From NCBI GenBank assembly GCA_021397835.1, contig JAJFZO010000396.1, positions 1,488,001 through 1,552,000 on the forward strand: DNA of 64,000 bases, given 5' to 3'. The notes beneath the pieces are model-generated. The model made no database searches. It had not been told where the DNA came from and saw only the letters and a list, made by a program, of their open reading frames with translations. Shown one piece after another: positions 32,710-46,800 of this stretch. How positions within the stretch are numbered: position 1 is the first letter of the stretch; each line of letters opens with the position of its first letter. Source of the stretch: Moringa oleifera. Its lineage: Eukaryota > Streptophyta > Magnoliopsida > Brassicales > Moringaceae. The position numbers and the translations under genes were made by a program.

Positions 32710-34890
32710 TAATATTTAATATTAAAAAATAGCCCATAAATTAGTTGCACTTAGAGATTTAAGAAGCCAGCCATAATTAGCCTTAGTAGTTTGCACAAGA
32801 GGGACAAGAAAATGGTGTGCATTAGTTAACATTGCGCTCAAATGGGAAGCATAAGCATGACATAGGTGGCTTGGCGTCGGTGCTTAACCTAATAAGCACG
32901 GGTCCAAGCAATCTTTGGCATGAAGGTTATCTCATGAGTAAATATCCAATGTGAATGAAACAAATAGAGAATCTTGAAGGAAGTTAGTCAATTGCCTAAC
33001 TGCTCTCAAGTGAAATGGCATTCAAGTACTCTCAAGTGAAGTGAAAAATGAAGAATTTGTGTTGGTTGTTGAGTTAATTGCTCATGCCAAGTCATTCATA
33101 ATATGCTTATATCTCTTGCCCAAGCACATCTCTGAGTCATATATTCATTGCCTTGATTGCCTTATACAGGTTAACTCCAGCTTGCCTCCCAAGTTTCTAG
33201 GTGTAGCCAACTTGTGAGGCTATGTTGAGTATCAAGGTTGGCACTTTCCCCTGCCACTCATAATTGTTGTCTCTATATAGCACCAATTAGTGTCACCCTT
33301 GCTTTTGTGTGCTTCGCCTCGCACTTTCTTGACTTGACATGGAGCCACAGACTCCCATGTCAGCTCTAGCCAGATAATGGGTCAAAGGCTTGACATTTCA
33401 TCAAGGAAATTCAATGGCGAAAGTTTCTTTAGTGAGGGGCTTGTACATATGAACCGACTTGAAAGAAAACCTACCTTGATTAACATGAATTGATAATATT
33501 TTTTTTCAATTTTTGATTATTTTTTGAATTTTAATCAAATTATTAATAAATTTTTAACCTGAATTGATAAAAAAATTGAAATGGAAAAAAAATTCAAAAT
33601 GGAAAAAATAGAAATTTGAATTGGGTTGAGATAAATAATAGTTTATATATAAGGACATTTAAATTATTTTATGCTAAAAAAAGAGATTAGATTATAATAT
33701 TACAAAAACAGGTTTATTTTTCGTTTTTTCTATTTTTCAAGAATTATTGGATCTAAATTTTTCTACATTTTTTAGGTTCAGTCATCGGTTTGAGGCTCAT
33801 TTTCCCTTGCTTAGTCTCTCTATGTTTTTTTTATTTTTTACTGATTAATCAAAGTAGCTGTCTGCAATGTCTGTAAAAATCTAATTATTCTGAGCAATCT
33901 AAACTGAGAGAGGTTACCCTATTAGCTGTCAGCAAATCTCTGCACTTTGCTTTTGATCTAAATGACTATAAATTACTATTTGTTAAGTTATTTGCTCCAA
34001 CTTGTTACATTTGTCTTATTGCTGACAGATGCTGGACTAATCATCAATTCATGACAAATCATAGTCATAATCACTGATACATGTTATTATCAAAACATTA
34101 ACCTTGTCTTTAGGGATCATAATTTTTCTCTTTTATAATGACAAACGGGTAACAATATTTTCAAAATTTAGATAATGCCTAAACTTTTAGCAATACTATT
34201 GTTGTTCATAGGCTCATTTCATGAATTACATCCTACCTATATATACTTTTGCAGTCGTCGTGCACTCTCATTTCATATTCAAGTTCCCTAAAGTTTAGAA
34301 GAGTTTATAAACAACACCGAGCATTCAGTTCATTTGAATTCTCAAAAAGTTCAGGATTCAAGGGATAATTCCAATCCAGACTGGAAAACTAGGTTGCAGC
34401 GATACTTGAACATCAATACTAAATCAGAATCTGTGCATACCCATATTTGCTGAAATTGGGATAAAATCTCCGAAACACCACTGGGAAGAAATTTTAATGA
34501 CCATGATTGGCCATTCTAATTTTTAACTTTGATAGGAAGTATTCTTATGCACCATTCACCTATCAACAAGAGGCACCAGGATCTACTGAATTCATAATTT
34601 CCAATTAGAAGGTCATGCACATGAATAGCAACAAATCATGTATCTTTGCATATAATGAGTCTGCAAAAATTTGGGACACTATCAATCATATTTACACAAC
34701 CATAATTCATCCATCTATAACTTTTCAACCATGTCAAGTCAAATGCTAGAGGTGATAACATATATAATAATATAGTCTCGCACATGAAAAAATTATCATT
34801 GGCAGGGTTCGGAGGAGAGAGGTGGCAGTTTATGAAGCAAATGATGCAGTTTCGTTGAGTGAGACAATGATGCAGTAACATTAGCATAGC
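32710..34890. other. Intergenic downstream of the receptor kinase
   Basis: No gene seen. The 32.8-33.4 kb stretch has higher GC and could be a retroelement fragment, but I could not identify a domain. The 3' UTR of the minus-strand kinase should lie in roughly 34.4-34.89 kb. Confidence 0.35.
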
Positions 34891-34892
34891 TC

Positions 34893-37800
34893 TCACCTTC
34901 CATCTCCAATAATGTCACTGAATTCAGTCATATTCACTGGAGAGGGCATTGGCTGGCCATCTTGCTTGTCTCTGCTGCTTTTGGATGCAAAAGATTTTGA
35001 AGCATGTTGATTTGACAAGAAACTCGTTATATCCTTGAAATCCCAATCTGTTAAATAACTTGGCTTTGTGGTAACACTGTTTACTTCGATATCTCCTGAA
35101 AGCATCGCAACAACACGTGACATGGGTGGCCGCATCAGTGGCGACGCCTGAGTGCACAAAAGAGCCACTCCAATCATTCGGAGTGCTTCCTCTTCATTGA
35201 ACTCAGTTAATGTACGATCTACCAGCCTCAAACTCTGGTTTTTTTCATGAAGAGTCCATGCCTGTGAACAATATGGCAATAAATCATATGGATAAATGAG
35301 CTCCTTAAAAAATGTTATCTTGCCAAGAAACGATTAAATTTCTCTTTCTGGTCTGTTTACCCATTCAAGCAGATAAATCTGTTCAGTGTCCAAGCTATTA
35401 TCAGAGTTCGGTCTGCCACTGAGGATCTCCAAAGCAACTACACCGAAACTAAAAGCATCAGCTTTTTCTGTCAGGTGCCCACGCATTGCATACTCTGGTG
35501 CCAAATAGCCACTAGAGGATAATTGAATAGCTCAGTGATGATATAATAACGCATAATTTCATTAAGAATGAAGAATATGGGAGAATCATTCCAAGGAAAT
35601 GAGTTAAGTAGCTTACATGGTTCCCGCAACTCTGGTGCTGATGTGAGTTTTCTTGTCATCGTAAAGCTTTGCCAATCCAAAATCAGATATTTTGGGGCAC
35701 AGTTCAGCATCAAGCAATATATTGCTTGCCTTGACATCTCGATGAACAATCCTTGGCCTTGACTCCTCATGAAGATAAGCTAGTCCCCTTGCAGTTCCCA
35801 AGCAGATAGTGAAGCGGGTTGGCCAATCAAGATGCAACTTACTTTTCCCTGCAGAAATTGTAGCCGTCAATTGTCAATGATTAATGATAGTGATTATAGG
35901 TGAAAAAATGAATGCATAAGCACTTTCTCGAGGTTTGCTACAATGGAAAGGACACCGATAGATGACACAATTTCTCGTTATATGATAAAACATAGGGTTT
36001 CTGATAATCCTATTGGTAATCACTTCCTATTCAGCTTCTATGGTTTCTTTAAGTGAATTGGTTGAAGTACAAACTATTATCCAGTGGCCAGCCTCTTCAT
36101 ACCAAAGAGTGCCTGATCCAAACTTCTGTTTTCAAGATATTCATAAACCAAGAGGCGTCTATTTCCCTCGATGCAGCATCCATACAATTTCACAAGATTA
36201 CAGTGTTGCACTGCAGATATGGTAGCAATTTCAGTCACAAATTGGTCCTTCCCTTGAAGAGACGCCACCGCAAGTTGTTTCACAGCCACAAACCTTCCAT
36301 CTGAAAGTGTACCCTGTAGAGAATGTTATCATATTTAGTATAAAAACGATATCTCTTTTAACTGTTAAGCATTCACTATGAATTGAATGAAAGAAGCAAA
36401 AGTGTACTTTGTAGACAGGTCCAAATCCCCCCTCTCCAAGCTTATTTGAAGTAATGAAGTCTTCTGTGGCAGTTTTCAGCTCGGCATAGCTGAAAGTATT
36501 TGGCCTTGAGCCTATACCAAGAAGCACTGTAGATAAAAGCAAACCAAAGAGATCACGATATCAAATTTAAGGGATGATCTACCAGAGAATCTCTTATATC
36601 ATGAAAGGTTTTGCATTAGATATGATTATGAAAGCTGAGTATAAACATCTTTTTCAAAGACCCATGTCATCAAAACTTGTAAACACTCGAGGAAACTGAA
36701 TTCTCCCTTGGTGGTCATGTTTCTCATCCACTTCTATTTCTTGTAAAGACTCCGTCTTTGAAATTTATTTTAATTATGTCAAGGTTGATATCTTTCAGCT
36801 TTTATTTACTTTTAGAATGATATCTGGCTATGTAGACTGTCACAAAAAACATACAGATCTCAAGTTCAGCTCCCATAAGAATATATTTGAAGCTATGACC
36901 TGACCACTAGAACTATATTAATGTTATTGTCCCGCATACCTTCCTCATCATCATCATCCTTTCTCCGCTTCATGTAAAAGACTGTAAATATCAGTATCAA
37001 ACTCACCACTCCAACAGGAACTGCAATACCAACAATCAGTCCTGTGGAGCTCTTCTTTTGTGGAGTACTCGGTGGAATTCCATCAACAGTTGGTGGAAAT
37101 CTTGAGTGATAAAATTCGTATCTAAGTATCAGCAAGCAACAAAAAGGCACATTAAGACATACAAACTCCCATGCTTTGGGGGGGGGGGGGGGGGTGGGGC
37201 GGTTGGGGGTGGGTTTGGGGTGGCTGTGTGGAGAAAAGGAAAAGAAAAAGCAAGTGATTATGCGTTACCAGAAACAACACTAAGAGCTGAAATGGATGGC
37301 CCATAATAGCCCTGAACTGGTATACAGCAGGTCCCCTTTCCAGCCCAAAACAAGTGAATTTCAAGATAATTCTCTGAGACAGTAGCATTGAAAACCATTG
37401 TAATTGCTCTCTCGACACCACCTGCCTCCTTTGATATGTCAAAATCCTTCAATAGGCGAGCTCCCTACAGAATCAATGACAAGAAAGAGAAATGAATAAT
37501 CATTTTCACACAAATAACAAATGAACCATCAGTCATAATAACAAATAGCAATTAGCATAAGTTGATGAAGTGCTTGTATTATCTGCAGAAGATAGGGCAT
37601 TTTCACCTGAATATAGATATCAAACACACGTCTCCCTAGACTCTGCCAAGTTTCTGAGCTTCGATCATCAAAACCCGTTTCAGCAAACAACAAGCGCACA
37701 GTATAACGCCCATTCTGAAGACCAAGGCCATAGTATCTAAGTGATCCAGGGGACAACCTTGAAGTCTGATAAATCTCTGGTGAGTTGGTTCTGGTCACTT

Positions 37801-40800
37801 GGGCCAATGAGTTTTCCACATATGATGGATCTTGCCTGTCAAAAAACATTCCTACATTGCTAACAGCCCATTTCTCTGTAATGGTTACATCAAAAGATGC
37901 TGCACCAAGAGATGAGTTTTCAGCCTCATACAAAATGCCACCAGCAGTCATCTGTGGACCACCACAATTGATTGAGAAGTTTGCATCTGGAAACACCAAT
38001 GTGAAAGCACTCATCAGATCTATAATTTTAGCTTATAAGACTGATTATATATACTAAAGTTGTTCAGAGCACGCATAACCCACTGCTTACAAGAAAGTTT
38101 ACCAGATCAGGAAGTCAAATAAGAGCTCTTAGACACTCTAAATACGAATGAATCAACTTACTAACAGTTTCTTCTTATAAAAGTTAAGATATAATCAAAA
38201 TAATTTTGGGTCAAAATAATATCCATTGAAAATCAGAAGACAAACAGTTATGAATCTCTTACTCTCTCTGTCTTTGTCTCTCTTTCCCTTCCCTCTCTCT
38301 ATTTCTCTCTCACACACAGATAGAGACACACGCAGCAGGTCCTTCATAGAACCTTCTAAACCAAAATAGTGGATCTAGCATGCAATTGTGCAGAACTCCA
38401 AGAGTTATACTCCTATTCTCTCACAGTTATGTTGGGTCCATCAAGTTGTTTCCATGTGAGGTCCACATGAACATGACGTGAGAGGAAAGACTAATATTCT
38501 TCCAAGTATTGAATAATTTCACCAGTAAACAGGGCATCATTGATCTTGAAGAGAACCTAATATAACTTTTACTTGCTTTTCCAGACCTGCAACATCAAAC
38601 TATCCTTATTTCTTCTCTGCTTTAAGTATCAAGTCAATATCAACCATGTTGCATTTTCATGATGCTGTTGACTTTAATTTTAAGTCAATAATAATGAAGC
38701 ACAAGAAGGAAAACAAAAAAGGTAAGAAACAATTGCTTTAAGAGAAACAAAGAGTGGGGGGCTTACAGCGTGGCTTATTTCTATTGCATGGAAAATTTCT
38801 CTGGAGACAGTTCAGGCCTGGAAAAACACTGCAAGCATAGAAAATGATACAGCCAACGTGGAGTTGAATATCAACGAGGAATACGTTGTGCTATTGAATC
38901 AAAACTTATGATGCTTTTGTTTCCCCTGCCATTCTATTACCTATGACCTCCTTGTTTATGATAAATATCATTCAGAAGAAATAAGTGTATGTATTTCAGT
39001 GTTCATGGTTTTCCCTTTCTTTTGCCCTCTTATTTTTAAGATGATAAGAGGAACTATAACTCACCTTATGTTTGAGCTGTCAAATGTGAAATTATTGGCC
39101 ACCAAATTCCTACAAAAACATCATGCAAGAAGTCTCTTATTAGCATTGATACCCCTTATGAGCCCGAAAGCCATATGAACAAAAGCAGGCAACAATGTAA
39201 ACTAGACAAAAGGGTACCACTCCATAAGAACAGATTATAGCAACCTTTATCTGTTTGCTTCCTCCACGTATAGCAAAGGGACAAATCATCCTCTATGAAA
39301 GACTGAACCTACAAAAGCCAAGGACTGCTACAAGACCTTAAGCGGTCTTCCGAGTGACCCAGAGTATAGTCTTTTTGATCCAACAAGACCCACATTCAAG
39401 GTAACTGCCCAAAAGGAAAGAACTGGTACATTAACCTAAAACCCCCTTTTTACTTCAAATCCTGAGCCTAATAAAAGAAAGTACTGGAAAGAGACAGATT
39501 ACACTTGCTTTCTCACACTTGCTGCAACTTGACTTGATGGAGCTCACTCGAAAATATAACCATGAAAACCGCTGGAAAGGGAAGACTTAGAAGGCTTATG
39601 ACTCTTTCTCACATCTCGATCTCTAGGAGGCCTAATGAATCGATCTCTCTTTCTTTTTGTCCCATCTCATGTTTATGAAGGTTTTCTTTTCTTCGTGGCT
39701 CTATCTCCTTTCCTCTTCCCATTCAAAAGGGTCCATTCTAACTGGCTTGGATTCAATAGCAGCTGATATACATATGTGTGTGTGTGTATATATATATATA
39801 TATGTTTTTTCATATGTGTGTGTCTATATATACACATGCACACACATTATTAAAGAAAGAAATGATAACACATGGGAAATTATTGACCTGAGATGGGCAT
39901 TGAGGGGTTGAGATGCATCATAGACACCATGTAGAGATATTCATCAAGACTTCCATACCAAATTATTTCTACTATCAGCACAGGAAAGAAATGAAAACAA
40001 GATCATTCTTTTTGAAGCTGAAACTATTATATAACCATCTTTATGTGGTAGCCATGCTTTGTTTGTGGTTATGAAACTAAGTTCGATTGCAATGTTTATT
40101 TGAGACATGCATAAGAGAGCTAGAAAGAAGATTTATACTCCAACTTTATAATGGGTCATCCTTGGTTCTTAAAAATCCTTGAATTGATTGTCCTTGCTAT
40201 AGATTGTAAATATTATAAGAAGACATCATATTTCTAATTGTTGAGATCCTACTGTGATCTCTTGCTCATTTGATAGGAATCTTAATATAGGAGATCCTAC
40301 AGGATTTCCTACCTATTTGATAAGGATCCTAATTTACATACATTCTTGGTTTAGAATTCCTAATTGTTTATATATATGTAAGAAATCCCTCAAAGAAATC
40401 TAATAAAATATTATCTTTCCACCTGTAATTGCATGATATCAAAGTAAGGCAAAGATTTAAGAATTTTATTTTAGAATTTGAAATTCTTTGCTAAAAAACA
40501 AGCAGATCATGGTAGAATTTGGGTCACCTCTTTTGAGTAACCATTTGTCATCACCACTGGTGGGGAGAGAAGTGCCACCAGTCCGTCGATGTTTCCCCCA
40601 GTCACTAGCAGCCTTGTGCGTGATAATGTGTCCGGTTCAGCCACCCACTCCGATCAACTTCACTCGCTTCATCTGAGTTTGTATAGCACATATCTGTGTT
40701 TTGATGCTTCGTCTAGGACAATCTTTATCTGTGCCTCTGTGATTTTTTATTTTGTCTTTGATTGGATTAGTTTCTCTTGGTTAATTTCGTCCCATATGTG

Positions 40801-43800
40801 CTCCGTGACGGTGTTTGATTCTAAAGGAATTGTGTGCCACTATTGTCATAAGTTAGCACATATGAAGCGTGATTGTAAAAAGCTTTAGAACACAACTCAA
40901 AAATCTCACTTGGCTCATATTGCATCCACTAATGATGCATCTTTGCAAATGACTTTGTCAAGTTCTCCCAGAACCAATTACCAATAACCATTAAAGTCTT
41001 CAGCTACTCGAGTCACTTCTACTATTGATTGAGGTAAGCTCAATGCATGCCTTATTTCCTCATCCCCAAATAGGTCATTGATTCTGGTGCCACAGATTAC
41101 ATTGATAGGTCCCAAATAGGTCATTGATTCTGGTGCCACAGATTACATTGATAGGTAATTCTATTCTCCTTTATGCTTTTCAATCATACAAAAGTGATTG
41201 TAGTGTTACTTTAGCTAATGAGACCCAATCTCGTGTTCTTGGATCTGGCATGAGTACCCAAGCGCTCAGCTTCCATTGTCATCTGTCCTACATTTACCTA
41301 GATTCATTGCATGCTCTAGAGTCACATCCCCATTCGAGGTGCACTGTAGGTTAGGTCATCCCTCTTTTCCTTTGCTTAAGAACCTTTGTCCATGGTTTCT
41401 AAGGTATTTTCATTAGATTGTGAGTCATGTCAATTAGCCAAACATCATCGTCTTAGTTCTAGTCCTAGAATTAATAAGCGTGCTAGTTTTCCTTTTGAGA
41501 TAATCCATTCACATGTTTGGGGTCCTAGTCTTATTTTGTCTAAACCTAATTTTAAATATTTTATTACTTTTGTTGACGATTATTCTCGTGTTTGATTTTT
41601 TTCAAAATACTTATTGACAGTCTTTAAATACTATTTTTGGTTAGATTGAGCTTTATTTTGGTAGTAGAACTAAACAATACTTGAGTTAGATCAACATGTG
41701 TCTAAAGAGAGTTGAAAATAAGACTTACGGTTCAAGTATCAAAAGCCGAAGATATAGCATGTGGCTTTTATGAATCCTTGATAACGCCCTTCGAACTCAG
41801 GATGCCTCTGCTACTTTCGGCAATTTTATGACTGCGATGTCTTTGAGTTTCAAGATTGGTTTGTCGTCATGTGTCTAAATGACATAGTTGTTTATGTTAT
41901 ATTCTTGGAGGACCTTGTTCATGAATTGAAGCAAATATTCTCATAGCTCAGGGAATACTAGTTGTATGTGAAGAAGTACAAATTTTCCAAAAGAGAAGTT
42001 TTGCCGCTAGGTCACTAGATCAATTATGGCAACATTTGAATAGACAAGAAAAAAGTGCAAGCAATTCTTGATCGGCCAACCCCTACCAAGTAACTAAGCT
42101 TCCAACTTTTTTTTGGGTATAGCATAATTACTATAGGATTATCAAGTGATACTATCAGGAGACGATTCCTCTCACCAAGTTGCTGAAAAGAATGTTTCAT
42201 AGCCCAACAGTGAAGGAGTCATCCTCCAAAATAAAAGTAACCAGAAAGCTTACCTTAAAATGACAGATGCTAAGGAATTGGGAAACTTCCTATGCAATGC
42301 ATAGCAGTATTTCAAGGCTACCTGTGTCTTTGAAGAAGACCAAATGATACTAACCAGTATGTACCTTTCTAATGACAGCAAGATTTGTGCACTAGAAGAC
42401 CCTAAACAAGGAATTTAGTTCAATTCCTAACTTACAATATGTTGTAGATTGAAAATGAGTCTTTTAAACGGTTGTAGCACATGGTTGCAATGAGTGAGTG
42501 TCAGTTATTTGGTGTTGGACATCAAGAATATGTCTGAGGAGAACCAACTTTTCAACTTCCGATCTTGAATAGAGCCCAAATTGTGAAGGTAAGGAAAAAA
42601 ATCTACCTTCAGCATTTGTCATAACAAACCGGTTAGTCAATTTCAGCAACACAACACCAAATAGTGTAAACAGAGATAGGAAAAAGTTGGTTCACCTAGG
42701 GAGTTAAGGCCAAAGGGGAAGATCGACAGAAAATCGAGAGACAGCACAACATATCCAAAAATGAAAGTACCTAGACAAAGCTAAAATGAGTTTGGTTGAT
42801 CTTCTTCTTTTTTCTTGGTCTGGTGCAGTACTCCTCATAGCAAATGTGTTTGTCCCATGAAAGAGAAGTTGAAAGCGATTGTAATTGAAAGCTCAAAGGA
42901 AGAATATGCAAGATAAGATTATCCTATGTGATTCGAGAGGTTTACTTCACTATCCTTTGCAATTCTATGAAAAGAAACCATCATAATTGCTTAGTGATTT
43001 TGAAATCCACTAAGCAATTCACTACAACAATGGCTAAAAGTAGATCATTGACCCCCTATCTTTAGAATTTAGCCTCAGTCCAAAGCTACAACCAACACAA
43101 AGTTAAGAATTTGATCCTCTTTGGACACATTTTCGATGTCTAACATCACAGAATTGAAGTCTTCAACGTAGTCCCTCCTTGCACTAATAGACCTCATATC
43201 AGATTTACTTATTCTAGGGGTACGAAAAAGAATTAGGCTCGTGAGATCAGCACAAGGGAGGCGTTAAATGTGAGGGAGCTGGGATGGTAATTAGTTAAAG
43301 AGGCAGGTTAGAGTTTGTTATGCATACAGAATGTGTAGAGTTAGGGGGTATAAGAAGCAAATAAGGGAAAGGTAAGAACTATTTTGTAAATATGTGATCT
43401 TCGTTGGCTAAAGATAGTTCTATCCAACTTGAAAGTAAGAATAGAAGGCCCCATGATGCTATATTGTGACAACGAGGCAGCAATAAGCACAGCTTACAAC
43501 CCGCTTCAACATGACTGAACATAGCACATTGAGACTAACAGACACTTCATCAAAGAAAAACTTGAATCTGAGCAGATTCGTAGTCCATAAGTTTCTTCCT
43601 AGAGCCAAATAGCAGATGTACTTACAGAAGGACTACAAAATGTCATATTGCAACGTCTAATCAGCAAGCTGGGCATGCAAAGTATATTTGTATCAGCTTG
43701 AGGGGGATTGTTAGAATATGTGCCGCAACTATGCTACTGCCAAGGCCTAAAATATAGGCTGAAAGACTGCTGTTGATATGCTGCATTAAGGCTGCTGTTA

Positions 43801-46800
43801 AGGCCTGAAATATAGGCTGGAAGTTGTGCTGTGAATGTGCAGTAATAGGCTGTAATATGGTGTTAAAATAAAGCATTAATTTCACAAAGTTTATGGCCAA
43901 TTTCTAGGACAGCAAATAGTTTTCATGTATAATTCACTAGGTCAACTTGTAATTTCTCTATATATATCCAGCTGATTGAGACTGAATGACACAACAAAGA
44001 AGATTTCTTTTCTCAGATTATTTCAATTACCATTTAAAGATGCCTTTGCAACCCACGACGTGTTGTAAGGTAGGATCAAGTCCTTTTTCAAGCTCTCTCA
44101 TGCAAAAATATGTGGCCTATCAGCACTCACATCATCCATCATTCAAGTACAATAACATAACTTGGCATCAACAACAAGGTACATATCGATTACTGTGACC
44201 TATTCCTCTTTATATATTTAAGCAATCTCAACTACTAGTACACATGTCAAATAAAGTTTTTAAAATCCTAGGCACCTGTTCATAACATGGGCCATTCAAT
44301 TGTAAATTATATAACTTATTTGATTTATGTTACATTGTTATGCAACTCAAGTCAATTAATTTTTAATACATCAAATTAATAGTGTATATATATGTGTGTG
44401 TGTCAATATATATATGTCCTAGCTGTCAAACTCACCCAATGCAAGATCAAAGAAACCAGGGCTAAAATGCTAAGACTTCAAAGCAAAGTCTTAAGAAAAT
44501 GAAGATGAACAACTTAAGTATTATGGTCCAAGAGACATACAGTTGCAAATCTGAGGTTACCCATGAAGGAAACCGTCCTGATAGATAATTGTAAGATAAA
44601 TCTCTGCATGAAAAGGGTATAATATATGAGAAACAATATGGATATGAAATTTAATTTATAAATAATAAGAGATTATAGAGGCTGCACCAGCCATTTGCTC
44701 TCAATGAAGGAGAGTAGGAGTGGATGTTGGGTGTTGAAAATTATATCTGATGGCACAAAGAATGAATATGTACTGCATAATTAAATGATAGTACAGCATA
44801 CGTATTTATTCTATTCTTCTTTTCTCCCCAGTGTTTGAACTTAAGCGTGTCCGTAATTTTAAAGTTCGTATATCCCGATCTCCATTACATTGATATGCTT
44901 ATAATAGGCACATAATGACAAGTGTGAGACAGAAAGAGTGGGAGATTGCGCCATTTACTTGAAATTTTTACATGTATGCATGGTATGCATTCTACCGAAC
45001 TCACATATTCAGCAGATATTCACTTTTTTGGTCTGGAAGCGATCCAGTCAAACTATTGGTTCCAAGAAATCTTCCGATCACCAGCAGCCCAGAAGACAAA
45101 CAAAAGAAAAGAGTGATGTCAAGAAAAATGTGCAAGGACCCGGTTGAAAAATAAAAGACAAGGTAAACATAATTTATATCAAGATCTTCAAGGTTTGAAT
45201 GGAATGGCTTCTGTCAACTTACAAGTAAGAAAGGGAGCTTAGAGTGAACAAAGTACTTGGGATTTCGCCAGTTAAGTTGTTGAAACTGAGATCTCTGTAA
45301 AAGTAGATGAAGGTTTCAGAAATAAAGGAAAAATTTACAGATTATTTCCACATCAATGTTCAAATACCGATAGGAACTTACAGTATCTGCAAAGCTTTGT
45401 ATTCGCCGATGTCAGATGGAATACTTCCAGTGATCAATGCATTTCTAAGATTTCTGTAGAAAAATAAAATTAGTATGTGTACTGACTAAGAGAAGTGAAA
45501 AGGAGACTGCTACCTATGAATGTAAGCTAAAATATAAGTATGTTAAACTTACAAGTCCGTTAGATTCTTCAAATTCTGAATGAAATCAAGAGAGGAACTC
45601 CCATTGTATAAATCAGTGATTCGTCTACATGGGAATATGCAATTACTGAAACTATTCATCTAGTTCAATCCATAGACAGACACAAGCACCCCCCATGCCT
45701 CACACACAGCGGATTAAATTTGATACTCACAGAGAGTTCAGTGAAGTCAATCTGGAAAAACTGGATGGAATGGGACCTTCAAAAGAGTTCCCTTGAAGTC
45801 TCCTAAGGAAACATTCGAGAGACACGTCAACACATGTGATATCGCTTCAGAGAAACAGGTGTTTTATCAATTCAAATACATAATAAACCCAGATTGATCA
45901 ATTAGAATGTATCATCCAAAATGAAACTATTAAAAAAACAAGTGCTGAGAGCTCACAGTTGAGTAAGCTTAGTCCAGTTGCCAATAAATTCTGGTATTTT
46001 TCCTGTGAAATGACTACCTGATACCCGCCTAAAAGCCAACAGGATGACATATTGTAAGTCAAGCTTAGATAAAACATTCACATAAAGCAGGAAACAGAAG
46101 ATGTATAGAATAGACTGTGATGCAACCCATTACTTACATTTTCTGCATGTTTATAAGGCTAGCAAACCTTGAGGGAATCTCACCACCTAGTCCACAGCTG
46201 TTCATGAAGCTGTCATATCATGAATCAAAAGTTTGCATCATGACATGGCATTGATGACTTCATTGAAATGTTAATCACTTCAAATTTACATTTGCTTACA
46301 CACAAAAGCTCAGAACTTACATCTGCTCAAGTTTTACCAGGTCACCAAGTTCTGGAGGGAGTGTTCCAGAGAAATTATTAGAACTAATAGACCTGCATGA
46401 CATCAGAGATGAAAATTTAGTAGTATGATCATCAGAATTGATGTTAGATTCACTTTGTACATATTGTACGTGTTTCTATGCCTGTGTGTATGTACATTGA
46501 TTTTAAAAGATAAAATTGCCATAATAAAGGTTATTTCCACCTCATTAAGGCAACTTACAGCGTTTTGGGAGCTGTTGCCAATCCTCACTTCATCAGTCAT
46601 TTACAAACCATGCATGATGAAACATGGTGTTTTGCTATGATGTGCACATATTCCAATACGCTGCTAGAATAAGCCAAAGCCAAACTTTCATTGTAAGCTA
46701 TTAAGACTAATGGTCAGCCTGTCAGATGATATCTAAGAAAATTGGTCCAATAGATTAGAAATCTTTATGTGGGTTCTTATTCAACACCTAATTTTCAAAA

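Larger units (their letters stand above)
40239..44032 (+). mobile_element. Composite of retrotransposon fragments in kinase intron 14
   Basis: Intron 14 (44541-39110, 5.4 kb) is enlarged by plus-strand, i.e. antisense, retroelement pieces. In order: a short LTR with a primer-binding-like sequence, copia gag/protease/integrase start, a Ty3/gypsy reverse transcriptase piece, a gypsy gag piece, a copia RNase H end with purine tract, and a second, unrelated LTR. The two LTRs do not match, and RT precedes gag, so this is a mosaic of at least three insertions with deletions. Splice sites of the host gene are unaffected. Confidence 0.75.

Noticed and set aside
40239..44032. A single intact copia element with matching LTRs
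   Set aside because: The two LTR-like segments are unrelated in sequence, the flanks do not match, and gypsy pieces lie between.
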